From JALORV01 sp044225415 (GTDB lineage Bacteria > Pseudomonadota > Gammaproteobacteria > Burkholderiales > Burkholderiaceae_F), in contig JBGAIO010000039.1 of the NCBI GenBank assembly GCA_044225415.1, positions 1-25,223 of the forward strand: a stretch of 25,223 bases of DNA, in the 5' to 3' direction. Of the stretch, positions 7,969 to 16,818 are shown piece by piece (the stretch's first letter is position 1; each line of letters opens with the position of its first letter). Below the pieces are notes generated by a model that had not been told where the DNA came from, made no database searches, and saw only the letters and a list, made by a program, of their open reading frames with translations. A program made the translations under genes and the position numbers.

Positions 7969-8906
7969 TCAGACAAACGACTTCTTCAGGGACTCGCGCC
8001 GCCAGTACGCGACCAGCACCGCCACGGCGCACGACGCCATCCGCGTCAGTTCCGAATCGGCACGGCTGGTCAGGATGATCGGTACCCGCGCGCCCAGCAC
8101 GACCCCTGCCGCATCCGCGCCGGCGAGGAAGGACAGGCTCTTGGCAAGCATGTTGCCGGCTTCGAGGTCCGGAACGATCAGAACGTTGGCACGGCCCGCG
8201 ACCGGCGATTCGATCTTGATCTGCGCCGCGGCGCCAGGCTGATCGCGTTGTCGAGCGCGAGCGGTCCGTCCAGCACCGCACCGGTGATCTGCCGGCGGTC
8301 GGCCATCTTGCACAGCGCCGCGGCCTCGACCGTCGACGGTATCTTCGGATTGACGGTCTCCATCGCCGACAGGATGGCGACGCGCACTTCGGGAAAAGCC
8401 AGCGCGTGCGCTAGGTCGATCGCGTTCTGCACGATGTCGAGCGTGTCTTCGAGCGTCGGCATGATGTTGACCGCCGCATCGGAGATGATCAGCGGATCCT
8501 CGTAGCCCGGCACGTCCATCACGAAGCAGTGGCTGACGCGGCGCGACGTGCGCAGGCCGCCTTCGCGCCGCACGACCGCGCCCATCAGTTCGTCGGTGTG
8601 CAGGCTGCCTTTCATGATCGCCTCGGCCCTGCCTTTCAGCACGAGCTCCACGGCCTTGTCCGCCGCAGCGTGACTGTGCGGCGCATCGATGATCGTGCAG
8701 GACGCGATGTCCACGTCCGCCTTGCGCGCGGCCTCCTGTATCCGCTCCTTCGGGCCGACCAGCACCGGCGTGATCAGGCCCAGCCGCGCAGCTCCGATCG
8801 CACCGTCGATCGCGGCCTCGTCGCAGGGGTGGACGACCGCAGTGGTCGTCGGCGGCAACGTCTTGCACGCGTCGAGCAGGCGCTGATACTTGGCGTGATT
8901 GTTCAT
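7969..8906 (-). pseudogene. pta: Phosphate acetyl/butyryltransferase, one frameshift
   Basis: Short-type phosphate acyltransferase (about 312 residues if corrected) that converts acetyl-CoA (or butyryl-CoA) and phosphate to the acyl phosphate used by the acetate kinase downstream. From ATG 8906 the frame reads MNNHAKYQRLLDACKTLPP and runs through IMKGSLHTDELMGAVV, SHCFVMDVPGYEDPLIISDAAVNIMPTLEDTLDIVQNAIDLAHALAF and LDGPLALDNAISLA. It breaks at about 8235 and continues in another frame as AAQIKIESPVAGRANVLIVPDLEAGNMLAKSL to the stop at 7969. One missing G in a GC-rich run (GGCGCCGCGGCG) accounts for the change. Acetyl and butyryl specificity cannot be separated from sequence by eye. The stop is 4 bases from the ackA start, so the two form one unit. 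Confidence 0.86.
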
Positions 8907-8954
8907 GGACGCGATGAAGGCGGAAGGTCGAAGCCGCGCTGCAGGTGCAGGGCG

Positions 8955-8977
8955 ACTATAGCCTGCCATTGCAGGCT
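8955..8977 (-). promoter_or_regulatory. Hairpin and -10-like box upstream of pta-ackA
   Basis: The 82-base gap upstream of pta holds a perfect inverted repeat (AGCCTGC / GCAGGCT, 4-base loop, 8960-8977), 11 bases past the stop of the preceding gene. It is followed on the minus strand by TATAGT (8955-8960, overlapping the stem end), one base from the -10 consensus. No convincing -35 box is seen, and no T-tract follows the stem. It may separate the RND/membrane-protein unit from pta-ackA. Low certainty. Confidence 0.3.
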
Positions 8978-8988
8978 GGCCTCTCGAA

Positions 8989-9585
8989 TCAGTCCGCGGT
9001 GGCTTCGAGCTCGCGACGCCGACGATGCGGCGCGACGACCTGCAGGTTCACCCAGCGCGTGAACTGGCCGGCCTGACGTTCGGACCGTCGCTCCAGCCAC
9101 GCGGCAAGGCCCTTCTCGGAAAACGACGGCACGCCGCTGTCCGGCGCGGGCTGCAGGCCGTCGCGCCCGACGATCTGCCGCACCCGCTCCGGGTCGCGCG
9201 CATCGGCCGGTGTGTCGAGCGCATCGAACACGTCCGCAGCGGCGAACCACAGCGAGTCGCCGGACGCGCCGATGCGAATGCGCCGGCCATCGAATTCATA
9301 CGTGGCGCCGGGCGCCGCCCCCCACGTCGCGGCCGCGTGCCAGCGCACGAGTGCGCGCAGTCCGCGATAGACGAGCCAGAACAGCCACAGCAGCCAGAAC
9401 GGCGCGGCGAGCACCGCTCCCACGCCCAGTACGCCGGCGCGCTGGTCGCCGAGCAGCAGAGCGCCACCGACGAGCAGCCAGCTTGTCCACAGTACCCAGC
9501 CCCAGCGCAGTATGCGCGGGGCGGGATCGCGACCCAGGAAATTCGCTGTGCGTGCCACCGCGCAAGCGTAGCGCGGCGTCCGCAC
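8989..9585 (-). CDS. Unrecognised membrane protein with BRO-N-like C-terminal domain
   Basis: A 198-residue protein, or 189 if the second GTG at 9558 is the start; no ATG is available near the N-terminus. Two membrane helices lie at about 29-46 and 52-74 and a soluble domain at about 96-190. The soluble part reads like the BRO-N domain of phage antirepressors: a strand (YEFDGRRIRIG), LWFAAADVFDALDT (compare the WF.A.DV..L pattern), a middle RQIVGRDGL, FSEKGLAAWLERRSERQAGQF, then TRWVNLQVVAPHR (compare the F..WV...V...R ending). This resemblance is by eye only. It follows the RND pump gene by 15 bases on the same strand, so co-transcription with the efflux genes is likely. Function unknown. 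Confidence 0.7.
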   Translation of the reverse strand: MRTPRYACAVARTANFLGRDPAPRILRWGWVLWTSWLLVGGALLLGDQRAGVLGVGAVLAAPFWLLWLFWLVYRGLRALVRWHAAATWGAAPGATYEFDGRRIRIGASGDSLWFAAADVFDALDTPADARDPERVRQIVGRDGLQPAPDSGVPSFSEKGLAAWLERRSERQAGQFTRWVNLQVVAPHRRRRELEATAD

Positions 9586-9600
9586 CGGCGGCTGCGCGTC

Positions 9601-12600
9601 CTACTTCGCCTTGTCTGCCGGCTGATGGACCAGCGCGGCAGCGCCCTGGCGGCGCCGCTTCAGCCGTTGCTCGAAGGCATCGATGTAGGTGTAGATCACC
9701 GGCACGACCACCAGCGTCAGCAGCGTGGACGTGATGACGCCGCCGATGATCGCGCGGCCCATCGGCGCCTGCTGCTCGGCGCCCTCGCCCAGCCCCAGGG
9801 CCAGCGGCAGCATGCCGAAGATCATCGCCGCGGTGGTCATCAGGATAGGCCGCAGCCGCACCTGGCCCGCCGCCAGCAGCGCCGCGTTGCGATCGAGGCC
9901 GTCGCGCTGGCCGCGATTGGCGAAGTCCACCAGCAGGATCGCGTTCTTGGTCACCAGGCCCATCAGGAACACGATGCCGATCATCGAGAAGATGTTCAGC
10001 GTGGTCTTGGTCAGCAGCAGCGCCAACATGACGCCGACGATCGACAGCGGCAGCGACGCCATGATCGCCAGCGGATGGAAGAAGCTGCCGAACTGCGACG
10101 CCAGCACCAGGTAGATGAAGATCACCGCCAGCAGCAGCGCGCCGAGGATGGCGGCATTGGCTTCCTGCTGTTCGCGGATCTGCCCACCGACGTCGAAACG
10201 CAGGCCCGGTGGCAGGTTGTAGGTCTTGACCAGCGCCTGCACTTCTTCGCCCGCATCGCCGGCCGGCCTGCCCTGTACGTTGGCGAACAGCGCCACGCGC
10301 CGCTGCAGGTCCTGGCGGCGGATGTTCTCCGGATTGAACGTGCGCTCGAGCGTGGCGATCGCGCGCAGCGGCACCACCTCGGGCGTGCCGTCCGACAGCT
10401 GCCGGCCGGTCGCGATGTTCAGGTTCGCGATGTCTTCGATGATCGTGCGGTTGGCGCGCGGCAGCTGCGTGATGACTTCGTAGTTCTGGCCATCCGGTGC
10501 GAGCCAGTAGCCGGAGTTCTCGCCGCCGACCATCGCACGCAGCGTCGTGCCGAGCTGCGCGTGCGTGATGCCGTACTCGGCCGCCAGTTCGGGCTTCAGC
10601 CGCACCGACAGCGCGGGCGTGCCTTCCTTCACCGAGGTCTCGACGTCGGTGACGCCGCGGATGCCCTGCACCTTGGTCTTCAGGTCGGCGATGACGCGGT
10701 TCATCTCGCCGTCGTTGTTGCCGAGCAGCGCGACGTAGATCGGCGTGTTCCAGCCGACCTTCATCTCGACACCCGGAATCGATTCGACCTTCTTCCGGAT
10801 GGCCTGCTCGATCTGCTGCTGGCTCATGCTGCGTTCGCGACGCGGCACGAGCTTCAGGTTCAGCGTCGCCTGGTTGCGCACGCCGTCGGTGCCGATGCCC
10901 GTGTCGGTCGCGTCGATCTCCTTGAACTCGCGCAGCACCTCCTCGACCCGCGCCACGCGCTCGTTGGCGTAGTCCAGGCTCGAACCGACCGGCATCGTCA
11001 GGCGCACCGACGTGTAGCTCTGGTCCGACTCCGGCATCATTTCCGTGCCCACCACGCCGGCAATCGGAATCGCTGCCAGGAAGCTCAACGTCGCGATGGC
11101 CAGCGTCGTCTTGCGAGGGCCGAGCGACCAGCGCAGCAGGCGGTCGTAGACCGCGTGCACCTTGTCGAGCCCGCGCTCGAAGCCGCGCAGCAGCGGACCC
11201 ACCACCGGCAGCCCGCGCGCGCCCTCGGGCGGATCGCGCCACACCGCCGACAGCATCGGGTCGAGGGTGAAGCTGACGAACAGCGACATCAGCACCGCGA
11301 CCGCCACCGTGATGCCGAACGGGTGGAAGAACTTGCCGACGATGCCGCTCATGAACCCGATGGGCACGAACACCGCCACGATCGACAGCGTGGTCGCCAG
11401 CACCGCCAGCCCGATCTCGTCGGTGCCCTCGCGTGCGGCGGTGTAGTGGTCCTTGCCCATGTGGATGTGGCGCACGATGTTCTCGCGCACCACGATGGCG
11501 TCGTCGATCAGCAGCCCGATGCACAGCGACAGCGCCATCAGCGTCATGTAGTTGAGCGTGAAGCCCAGCGCGTAGATGACGGTGAAGGTGGCGATCACCG
11601 AGATCGGCAGCGTCAGGCCCGTGATCACTGTGCTGCGCCACGAACCCAGGAACAGGAACACGATGGCCACCGTCAGCAGTGCGCCTTCGATGATCGTCCG
11701 CTTGACGTTGTCGACCGAATTCTCGACGAAGTCCGCCATCGCCCACATGAACTTCAGCTCGACGTTGGACGGCAGCTGCTTGCGGATGTCTGCGGCCGCG
11801 TACTTCAGGTTGCGGCCGACCTCGACAATGTTGGCGTCCTGCGCCTTGAAGACCCACACGCCGACCGCCGGCTGGCCGTTGATGCGCGTGAGCGACGTGC
11901 GCTCGCGCTCGGCGTCGACGGTGGTGGCGACCTGCGACAGCAGGATCGGCACGCCCGACTTGCGCGCGACGATGATGCGGTCGAACTGCGCCGGCGTGGA
12001 GAGCCGGCCATCGACCCGGATGATCGATTCGGCCTTGTCGTTGTAGACGGTGCCCACCGGCACCGACACGTTCGCAGTGCGCAGCGCCGCCACGACCTGG
12101 TCGACCGACAGGCCGAAGGCCGTGAGCTTGGCCGGATCGACACGCACCTGCATCTGACGCGTGACCGTCCCGCCGAGATCCACGCGGCCGACGCCGTTCA
12201 CGCGCTCGAAGCCCTTCTGCACGATCTGCTCGGCGAGCAGCGTCAGTTCACGCGGCGTCTTGTCCTTGCCCAGCAGGGCGAATGACGCGACCGGCGAATC
12301 GTTCTCGCCGCCGGCGCGCTGGACCACCGGATCCTTGGCATCGCGCGGAAAGCTCGCGCGGATCTGCGCCAGCTTGTCGCGCACTTCCTGGATGGCGCGG
12401 TCCATGTCCACTTCGTAGCGGAACTCGACCCACGTCAGAGAACGGCCTTCCTCGGAGCGCGACAGGATGCGCTTGACGCCGGCCACCGTGTTTGCAGCGT
12501 TCTCGATCGGCTTGGCGAGATCGTTCTCGACCTGCTCGGGCGAAGCGCCCGGGTAGTTGACCCAGATCTGCACGCCGGGCGGCGATACGTCGGGCATCGG

Positions 12601-12705
12601 CTCCACGCCGAGGCGCGCGTACGAAAACAGGCCCAGCACGGTCAGGCCGACCATCACCATCGTGGCGAACACCGGATGGTTGATCGCGACTCGGGTCATC
12701 CACAT
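9601..12705 (-). CDS. RND efflux pump inner-membrane transporter (HAE1/AcrB type)
   Basis: A 1034-residue proton-driven RND transporter of the inner membrane that moves drugs or other small molecules to an outer-membrane channel. Length is normal. The N-terminus (MWMTRVAINHPVFATMVMVGLTVLGLFSYARLGVEPMPDV) is the first helix. The proton-relay aspartates are D401 and D402 in helix 4 (CIGLLIDDAIVVRENI), and the PGASPEQVE motif and the second helix set (LVTKNAILLVDFA) are typical. I chose ATG 12705, which has GAGGA about 8 bases upstream, over an extended frame to 12783 that would overlap the fusion-protein gene. It starts 31 bases after that gene. No outer-membrane factor gene is in the window. 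Substrate cannot be told; the sequence is closer to HAE1 drug pumps than to CzcA metal pumps. Confidence 0.93.
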   Translation of the reverse strand: MWMTRVAINHPVFATMVMVGLTVLGLFSYARLGVEPMPDVSPPGVQIWVNYPGASPEQVENDLAKPIENAANTVAGVKRILSRSEEGRSLTWVEFRYEVDMDRAIQEVRDKLAQIRASFPRDAKDPVVQRAGGENDSPVASFALLGKDKTPRELTLLAEQIVQKGFERVNGVGRVDLGGTVTRQMQVRVDPAKLTAFGLSVDQVVAALRTANVSVPVGTVYNDKAESIIRVDGRLSTPAQFDRIIVARKSGVPILLSQVATTVDAERERTSLTRINGQPAVGVWVFKAQDANIVEVGRNLKYAAADIRKQLPSNVELKFMWAMADFVENSVDNVKRTIIEGALLTVAIVFLFLGSWRSTVITGLTLPISVIATFTVIYALGFTLNYMTLMALSLCIGLLIDDAIVVRENIVRHIHMGKDHYTAAREGTDEIGLAVLATTLSIVAVFVPIGFMSGIVGKFFHPFGITVAVAVLMSLFVSFTLDPMLSAVWRDPPEGARGLPVVGPLLRGFERGLDKVHAVYDRLLRWSLGPRKTTLAIATLSFLAAIPIAGVVGTEMMPESDQSYTSVRLTMPVGSSLDYANERVARVEEVLREFKEIDATDTGIGTDGVRNQATLNLKLVPRRERSMSQQQIEQAIRKKVESIPGVEMKVGWNTPIYVALLGNNDGEMNRVIADLKTKVQGIRGVTDVETSVKEGTPALSVRLKPELAAEYGITHAQLGTTLRAMVGGENSGYWLAPDGQNYEVITQLPRANRTIIEDIANLNIATGRQLSDGTPEVVPLRAIATLERTFNPENIRRQDLQRRVALFANVQGRPAGDAGEEVQALVKTYNLPPGLRFDVGGQIREQQEANAAILGALLLAVIFIYLVLASQFGSFFHPLAIMASLPLSIVGVMLALLLTKTTLNIFSMIGIVFLMGLVTKNAILLVDFANRGQRDGLDRNAALLAAGQVRLRPILMTTAAMIFGMLPLALGLGEGAEQQAPMGRAIIGGVITSTLLTLVVVPVIYTYIDAFEQRLKRRRQGAAALVHQPADKAK

Positions 12706-12736
12706 GAGCTGATCCTCGTGGTCCTGGTTTTGCCGC

Positions 12737-13921
12737 TCAGTTGGACGTCGGTGCCGGCGCGCTGCCCGGCGAGGCGTCCGCAACCTTGCGCTCGCCGCTC
12801 ACGCCCACGACCTTGGCGGCGAGCCCGTCCTTCAGGTTGTCGAACTTGCTCGCCAGCACCACGTCGCCGGCGGACAGCCCCGACGTGATCTCCACGCGCT
12901 GCGCGCGCTCGTCGCGCCGGCCGACCGCAACGTCACGACGCACCAGCTTGCCGTCGGCGATCACCCACACGAAGGACTGCTGCCCCTCGGAGCGCACGGC
13001 CGACATCGGCAGCGCCGGCAGTTCACTCTCGGAGATCGTCTCCAGCACCACGCGCGCGAACATGCCGGCCTTCAGCGCATCGTCGTTGGGCAGCGACACG
13101 TAGATGTTGACCGTGCGCGTGCCCGGCTCGGTCGCCGGGTTGATGCGCTCGACGCGGCCGGGGAAGCGGCGCGCGCCCATGCCTTCGATCTCGACTTCCG
13201 TCTGCATGCCCTTGCGGATCTGCGGTACGTCGGCCACCGGCATCTGCGCCTGCACCTCGAGCTGGGCCAGGTCGACGATGCCGAGCATCGGCGCATCGAA
13301 GGCGAGCTTTTCGCCGGGCTGCACGTAGCGCTTGGACACCATACCGGCGATCGGCGCCTTGACGACCGAATCGCCCAGCATGATCTGCGTCTGCTCGACC
13401 TGCGCCTGCGCGGCAGCCACCAGCGCAAGCTGGGCCTGATGCGCGGAGTCCGCCGTGTCGAACGCGTTCTGCGAAATGAAGTTCTGCTTGACGAGCTGCG
13501 CGTTGGCGAGCCGCGTACGTTCCGTCGTGGCGAGCTGCGCGCGGGCTGAAGCCAGCGTTGCGGTGCGTTCGGCGAGCTGGGCGCGGAGCTGCGCAGTGTC
13601 GAACTCGGCGACCACCTGCCCGGCCGCCACCTTGTCGCCCTCGCGCACCAGCACCTTCTTCACTTCGGCCGACAGCTTCGACCGGACGGTGGCCTGCGAC
13701 ACGGCCTGGATGCTGCCGGGCACGGCGAGTTCCACCGCGAGGCGCGCCGGCTGCAGCTTCACGACATCGCCAGACCGGAACTCGAGCGGCGCGCGTTCGT
13801 CCTTCTTGACCGCAGCCTCGGCGGGCTTGCCCTGGCGTGACGCCATCACCGCTGCACCACCACCGGCGACGACGAGCACCGCCAGGCCGGCCAGCAGCCA
13901 TACTTTCCTGCGCTTAGTCAT
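12737..13921 (-). CDS. RND efflux periplasmic adaptor (membrane fusion protein)
   Basis: A 394-residue adaptor that joins the RND pump to an outer-membrane channel. Residues 7-27 form one N-terminal hydrophobic segment (VWLLAGLAVLVVAGGGAAVM), which may be an anchor or an uncleaved signal. The biotinyl-lipoyl-like halves appear as VPGSIQAVSQATVRSKLSAEVKKVLVREGDKVAAGQVVAEFD and DSVVKAPIAGMVSKRYVQPGEKL. Between them lies an alpha-hairpin coiled coil of about 75 residues (QLRAQLAERTATLASARAQLATTERTRL...). Beta-barrel and membrane-proximal domains follow (FPGRVERINPATEPGTRTVNIYVSLPN). ATG 13921 has a GGGGGAA site. It is the first gene of the unit that continues into the RND pump. Confidence 0.92.
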   Translation of the reverse strand: MTKRRKVWLLAGLAVLVVAGGGAAVMASRQGKPAEAAVKKDERAPLEFRSGDVVKLQPARLAVELAVPGSIQAVSQATVRSKLSAEVKKVLVREGDKVAAGQVVAEFDTAQLRAQLAERTATLASARAQLATTERTRLANAQLVKQNFISQNAFDTADSAHQAQLALVAAAQAQVEQTQIMLGDSVVKAPIAGMVSKRYVQPGEKLAFDAPMLGIVDLAQLEVQAQMPVADVPQIRKGMQTEVEIEGMGARRFPGRVERINPATEPGTRTVNIYVSLPNDDALKAGMFARVVLETISESELPALPMSAVRSEGQQSFVWVIADGKLVRRDVAVGRRDERAQRVEITSGLSAGDVVLASKFDNLKDGLAAKVVGVSGERKVADASPGSAPAPTSN

Positions 13922-14022
13922 TCATTCCCCCAGACGCGGCCGTGGCACCGGATGGGCACCGCGGGCGATGCAGGCTGGCAGCCCGATCGGCCGTCCCCTG
14001 CCGCGACCTTTGCGTGGCGCGG

Positions 14023-14084
14023 ATTATCCGCACGAAGCGACGAGTGTCGCCGCCGTTGCGACGAAGTGCAGGCCACGGCGACGA
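14023..14084 (-). promoter_or_regulatory. Candidate promoter and spaced TCGTCGC repeats before the efflux operon
   Basis: The 256-base gap between ntrC and the adaptor gene has, on the minus strand, a GATAAT -10-like box (14023-14028) with GCGACA 16 bases upstream (14045-14050) as a poor -35. Three copies of TCGTCGC (14078-14084, 14058-14064, 14037-14043) lie in the same direction at starts 20 and 21 bases apart, about two helical turns, the last inside the candidate spacer. This could be an operator for an efflux regulator. No regulator gene is adjacent. The remainder of the gap shows nothing clear. Confidence 0.3.
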
Positions 14085-14160
14085 AACGCAGTTCCCCCGG
14101 ACAGAGCGAGGTTTGCTGCGTCCGGCAGACCGGGTTACCGGCCCGCCGAGGGGCGAATGA

Positions 14161-14180
14161 TAGGGCCTGGGGGCGCCCTA
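14161..14180 (-). terminator. Weak hairpin at the ntrC stop codon
   Basis: A 6-base stem (TAGGGC / GCCCTA) begins at the ntrC stop codon itself. It lacks a T-tract, so it is at best a weak terminator before the efflux operon. Confidence 0.25.
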
Positions 14181-15662
14181 GTCTTCCAGTTGCAGTTCCT
14201 GGATCTTCCGGGTGATGGTGTTGCGGCCGACGCCGAGGCGGGTGGCCGCATCGATTCGACGCCCGTGGGTATGCCGCAGCGCGGTCCGGATGACGGCGGC
14301 TTCGAAGTCGCGGGCCAGCGTGTCCATGACGTCGGGCACACCAGCCTGCAGGCGACGTTCGACTTCGGCCACCAGCGAAGACGTCCAGTCGCCGCCGGCG
14401 GAGACCGACGCGGCGGGCGGGACTTCCGCGCCGGCCGTCGCCACCGGGGCGACACCGGTGGTGGCGCCCTCGGCCCGGGCGAGCGGCGTGGAGCTCAGGG
14501 CCTGCCGCATCTCGAGCGGCAGATCCTCGACCTTCACCACCTGCGCCGGTGCCAGCACCGTCACCCAGTGGCAGAGATTCTCGAGCTGGCGCACGTTGCC
14601 CGGGAATGGCAGCTGGCTGATGAAGCGCGTGGCTTCGTCGGACAGCCGCTTCGGCTCGACGCCGAGTTCCTGCGCGCTCTTCACCAGGAAGTGCTTCGCC
14701 AGCAGCGGGATGTCCTCGCTGCGTTCGCGCAGCGGCGGCAGCCGCAGGCGGATGACGTTCAGGCGGTGATACAGGTCCTCGCGGAACAGCCCCTGGCGCA
14801 CGCGCTCCTCGAGATTCTGGTGCGTGGCCGCGATGACGCGCACGTCGGCGCGGATCGGCTGATGGCCGCCGACGCGGTAATAGAACCCGTCGGACAGCAC
14901 GCGCAGCAGCCGCGTCTGAAGCTCGGCGGGCATGTCGCCGATCTCGTCGAGGAACAGCGTCCCGCCCTCGGCCTGCTCGAAGCGGCCACGGCGCATCGCC
15001 TGCGCGCCGGTGAAGGCGCCGCGTTCGTGGCCGAACAGCTCGCTCTCCAGCAGGTCGCGCGGGATCGCGGCCATGTTCAGCGCGATGAAGGGCGCGGCGG
15101 CGCGCGGGCTGTGCTTGTGCAGTGCCCGAGCCACCACTTCCTTCCCGCTGCCGGACTCGCCGGTCAGCAGCACCGTCACGTTCGACTGGCTGAGGCGTCC
15201 GATGGCGCGGAACACGTCCTGCATCGCCGGCGCCTGCCCGAGAATCTCCGGCACTTCGCCCGGCGCTTCCTCGGCGCTGGCCTCGCGCACGCTCTCGTCC
15301 ACCGCGCGGCGGATCAGTTCGACGGCCTTGTCGACGTCGAAGGGTTTTGGCAGGTACTCGAAGGCGCCGCCCTGGAACGCCGAGACCGCGCTCTCCAGAT
15401 CCGAATACGCGGTCATGACGATGACCGGCAGCGCCGGATGGCGGCGCTTGACCGCGCGCAGCAGCTCGATGCCGCTCATGCCCGGCATGCGGATGTCGGA
15501 GATCAGCACCTGCGGACTGTCGTGTTCGAGTTCGTTGAGCACTTCCTGGCCGGCGGCAAAGGCCTTGCACGGCAGGTTCTCGCGCGCCAATGCCTTTTCC
15601 AGTACCCAGCGGATCGAGCGGTCGTCGTCGACGACCCAGATCGGTTTCATTGCTGCATTCAT
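14178..15662 (-). CDS. ntrC: NtrC, nitrogen regulation response regulator
   Basis: Sigma-54 activator of nitrogen genes (494 residues). Receiver domain 5-120 with the acidic pocket D12-D14, phosphoacceptor D56 (LISDIRMPG), T84 and K106. AAA+ domain about 138-370 with Walker A GESGSGKE at 168-175, the sigma-54-contacting GAFTGA loop at 215-220, Walker B GGTLFLDE at 233-240 and NVRQLENLCHW further on. A Pro/Ala-rich linker of about 60 residues follows, then a Fis-type helix-turn-helix at the C-terminus (AATRLGVGRNTITRKIQELQLED). It starts 6 bases after the ntrB stop; a second in-frame ATG at 15650 (MKPIWVVDD) is an equally possible start, since neither has a strong ribosome site. Phosphorylated by NtrB; its likely target, glnA, is at the head of the cluster. 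Confidence 0.96.
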   Translation of the reverse strand: MNAAMKPIWVVDDDRSIRWVLEKALARENLPCKAFAAGQEVLNELEHDSPQVLISDIRMPGMSGIELLRAVKRRHPALPVIVMTAYSDLESAVSAFQGGAFEYLPKPFDVDKAVELIRRAVDESVREASAEEAPGEVPEILGQAPAMQDVFRAIGRLSQSNVTVLLTGESGSGKEVVARALHKHSPRAAAPFIALNMAAIPRDLLESELFGHERGAFTGAQAMRRGRFEQAEGGTLFLDEIGDMPAELQTRLLRVLSDGFYYRVGGHQPIRADVRVIAATHQNLEERVRQGLFREDLYHRLNVIRLRLPPLRERSEDIPLLAKHFLVKSAQELGVEPKRLSDEATRFISQLPFPGNVRQLENLCHWVTVLAPAQVVKVEDLPLEMRQALSSTPLARAEGATTGVAPVATAGAEVPPAASVSAGGDWTSSLVAEVERRLQAGVPDVMDTLARDFEAAVIRTALRHTHGRRIDAATRLGVGRNTITRKIQELQLED

Positions 15663-15668
15663 GAGGCG

Positions 15669-16754
15669 CTATGGCAGAGGAATGAGGATCCTGAAATCGG
15701 TGCGACCCGGCCGGCTGTCGACTTCGATGATGCCGTCGTGCTGCTGCACGAAGGTCTGCGCCAGCGTGAGTCCGAGACCGGTGCCGTTGTCACGTCCGGA
15801 AACGAGCGGAAAGAAGATGCGGTCCTTGATGTCATGCGGTACGCCGGGGCCGTTGTCCACGACATGCAAGTCCAGTGCCAGACGGTGCCGCGATCGCGCG
15901 ATCGTCACCTGCCGCGCCACGCGCGTGCGCAGCGTGATCACCGCATCGCCCGCGTCGATACGGGATTCGAGCGCCTGAGTGGCATTGCGCACGATGTTGA
16001 GCAAGGCCTGGATCAGCTGTTCGCGGTCGCCGCGGAAGTCCGGCACGCTGGCGTCGTAGTCGCGTTCGATGGTGAGCCCGCGGGGAAACTCGGCCTGGAT
16101 GATCTTGCGCACGCGCTCGCACACCTCGTGGATGTTGAGCTCGGCCACCTCGCGCGGCCGGCGGTGCGGCGCCAGCAGCCGGTCGACCAGCAGCTGCAGA
16201 CGATCGGCCTCCGCGATGATGACGCGCGTGTATTCGCGCTGCTCGCCGGACACGAGTTCGGCATCGAGCAGCTGCGCGGCGCCGCGCACGCCGCCCAGCG
16301 GGTTCTTGATCTCGTGCGCCAGGTTGCGCAGCAACTGCGAGTTGGCCTCGGACAGTCCGAGCTGACGTTCTTCGCGATCGAGCTTGAGCTGCTGCTCGAT
16401 TTCGGCGATTTCCAGCACCAGCGGAGTGCTCGAACCGTACTGTGAAGTGGCGGTCACGCGCACCGGCAGCGGGTCGCGCCCGAAGCGTTTCAGTTCCAGT
16501 ACCTGGCGGCGTTCGCCGAAGACGTTGTCGCGCGCATCCTCGACGAGCTGGCGCATCTGCAGTTCCTCGCCGAGCACGCGTTCCACCATCTGACCCAGCA
16601 GATTCTTGCGCGACGTGCCGAGCAGCAGCTCCGCGGCCTGGTTGACGTGCGCGATGCGCGCGGCGCTGTCGACGACGATGACGGCGGTCGACAGCAGGTC
16701 GAGGCCGTCGAAGCGTGCCTCGGCGGCCTTCGCGAATGCGAGCACCGTGCTCAT
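15669..16754 (-). CDS. ntrB: NtrB, nitrogen regulation sensor kinase
   Basis: Cytoplasmic histidine kinase/phosphatase that, under PII control, phosphorylates NtrC when nitrogen is short. 361 residues, no membrane segments. A PAS domain lies at about 17-120 (LLSTAVIVVDSAARIAHVNQAAELLLG). The phospho-accepting H147 is in LAHEIKNPLGGVRGAAQLL. The ATP-binding domain has ALLNIVRNATQAL (N box), VVDNGPGVPHDI (G1), GTGLGLTLAQTFVQQHDG (G2). The 64-base gap to the upstream DUF4124 gene has no terminator, so both are probably read from the promoter at about 17380. The ntrC ATG is 6 bases beyond the stop. Confidence 0.95.
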   Translation of the reverse strand: MSTVLAFAKAAEARFDGLDLLSTAVIVVDSAARIAHVNQAAELLLGTSRKNLLGQMVERVLGEELQMRQLVEDARDNVFGERRQVLELKRFGRDPLPVRVTATSQYGSSTPLVLEIAEIEQQLKLDREERQLGLSEANSQLLRNLAHEIKNPLGGVRGAAQLLDAELVSGEQREYTRVIIAEADRLQLLVDRLLAPHRRPREVAELNIHEVCERVRKIIQAEFPRGLTIERDYDASVPDFRGDREQLIQALLNIVRNATQALESRIDAGDAVITLRTRVARQVTIARSRHRLALDLHVVDNGPGVPHDIKDRIFFPLVSGRDNGTGLGLTLAQTFVQQHDGIIEVDSRPGRTDFRILIPLP

Positions 16755-16818
16755 GCAGCGCGCAGGGTATTGCCGGGCGCGGCGGCGCCTGGCGGGGTCA
16801 GGCGGGGGAAAAGACGCG

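Noticed and set aside
7209..7976. Programmed frameshifting in ackA
   Set aside because: Six changes with no slippery heptamer or consistent direction; deletions restore the family sequence directly.
9025..12285. A 1086-codon open frame on the plus strand opposite the RND pump gene
   Set aside because: His/Arg/Asp-rich composition typical of an antisense frame of a high-GC gene; the RND transporter on the other strand has clear family motifs along its full length.
13922..14177. Small RNA gene or riboswitch in the ntrC-adaptor gap
   Set aside because: Only a weak promoter, short direct repeats and a weak hairpin are visible; no known riboswitch core was recognised.
13455..16445. A 996-codon plus-strand frame opposite the adaptor, ntrC and ntrB genes
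   Set aside because: It crosses three recognised genes and a gap and shows no recognisable domain; it is a GC-driven shadow.
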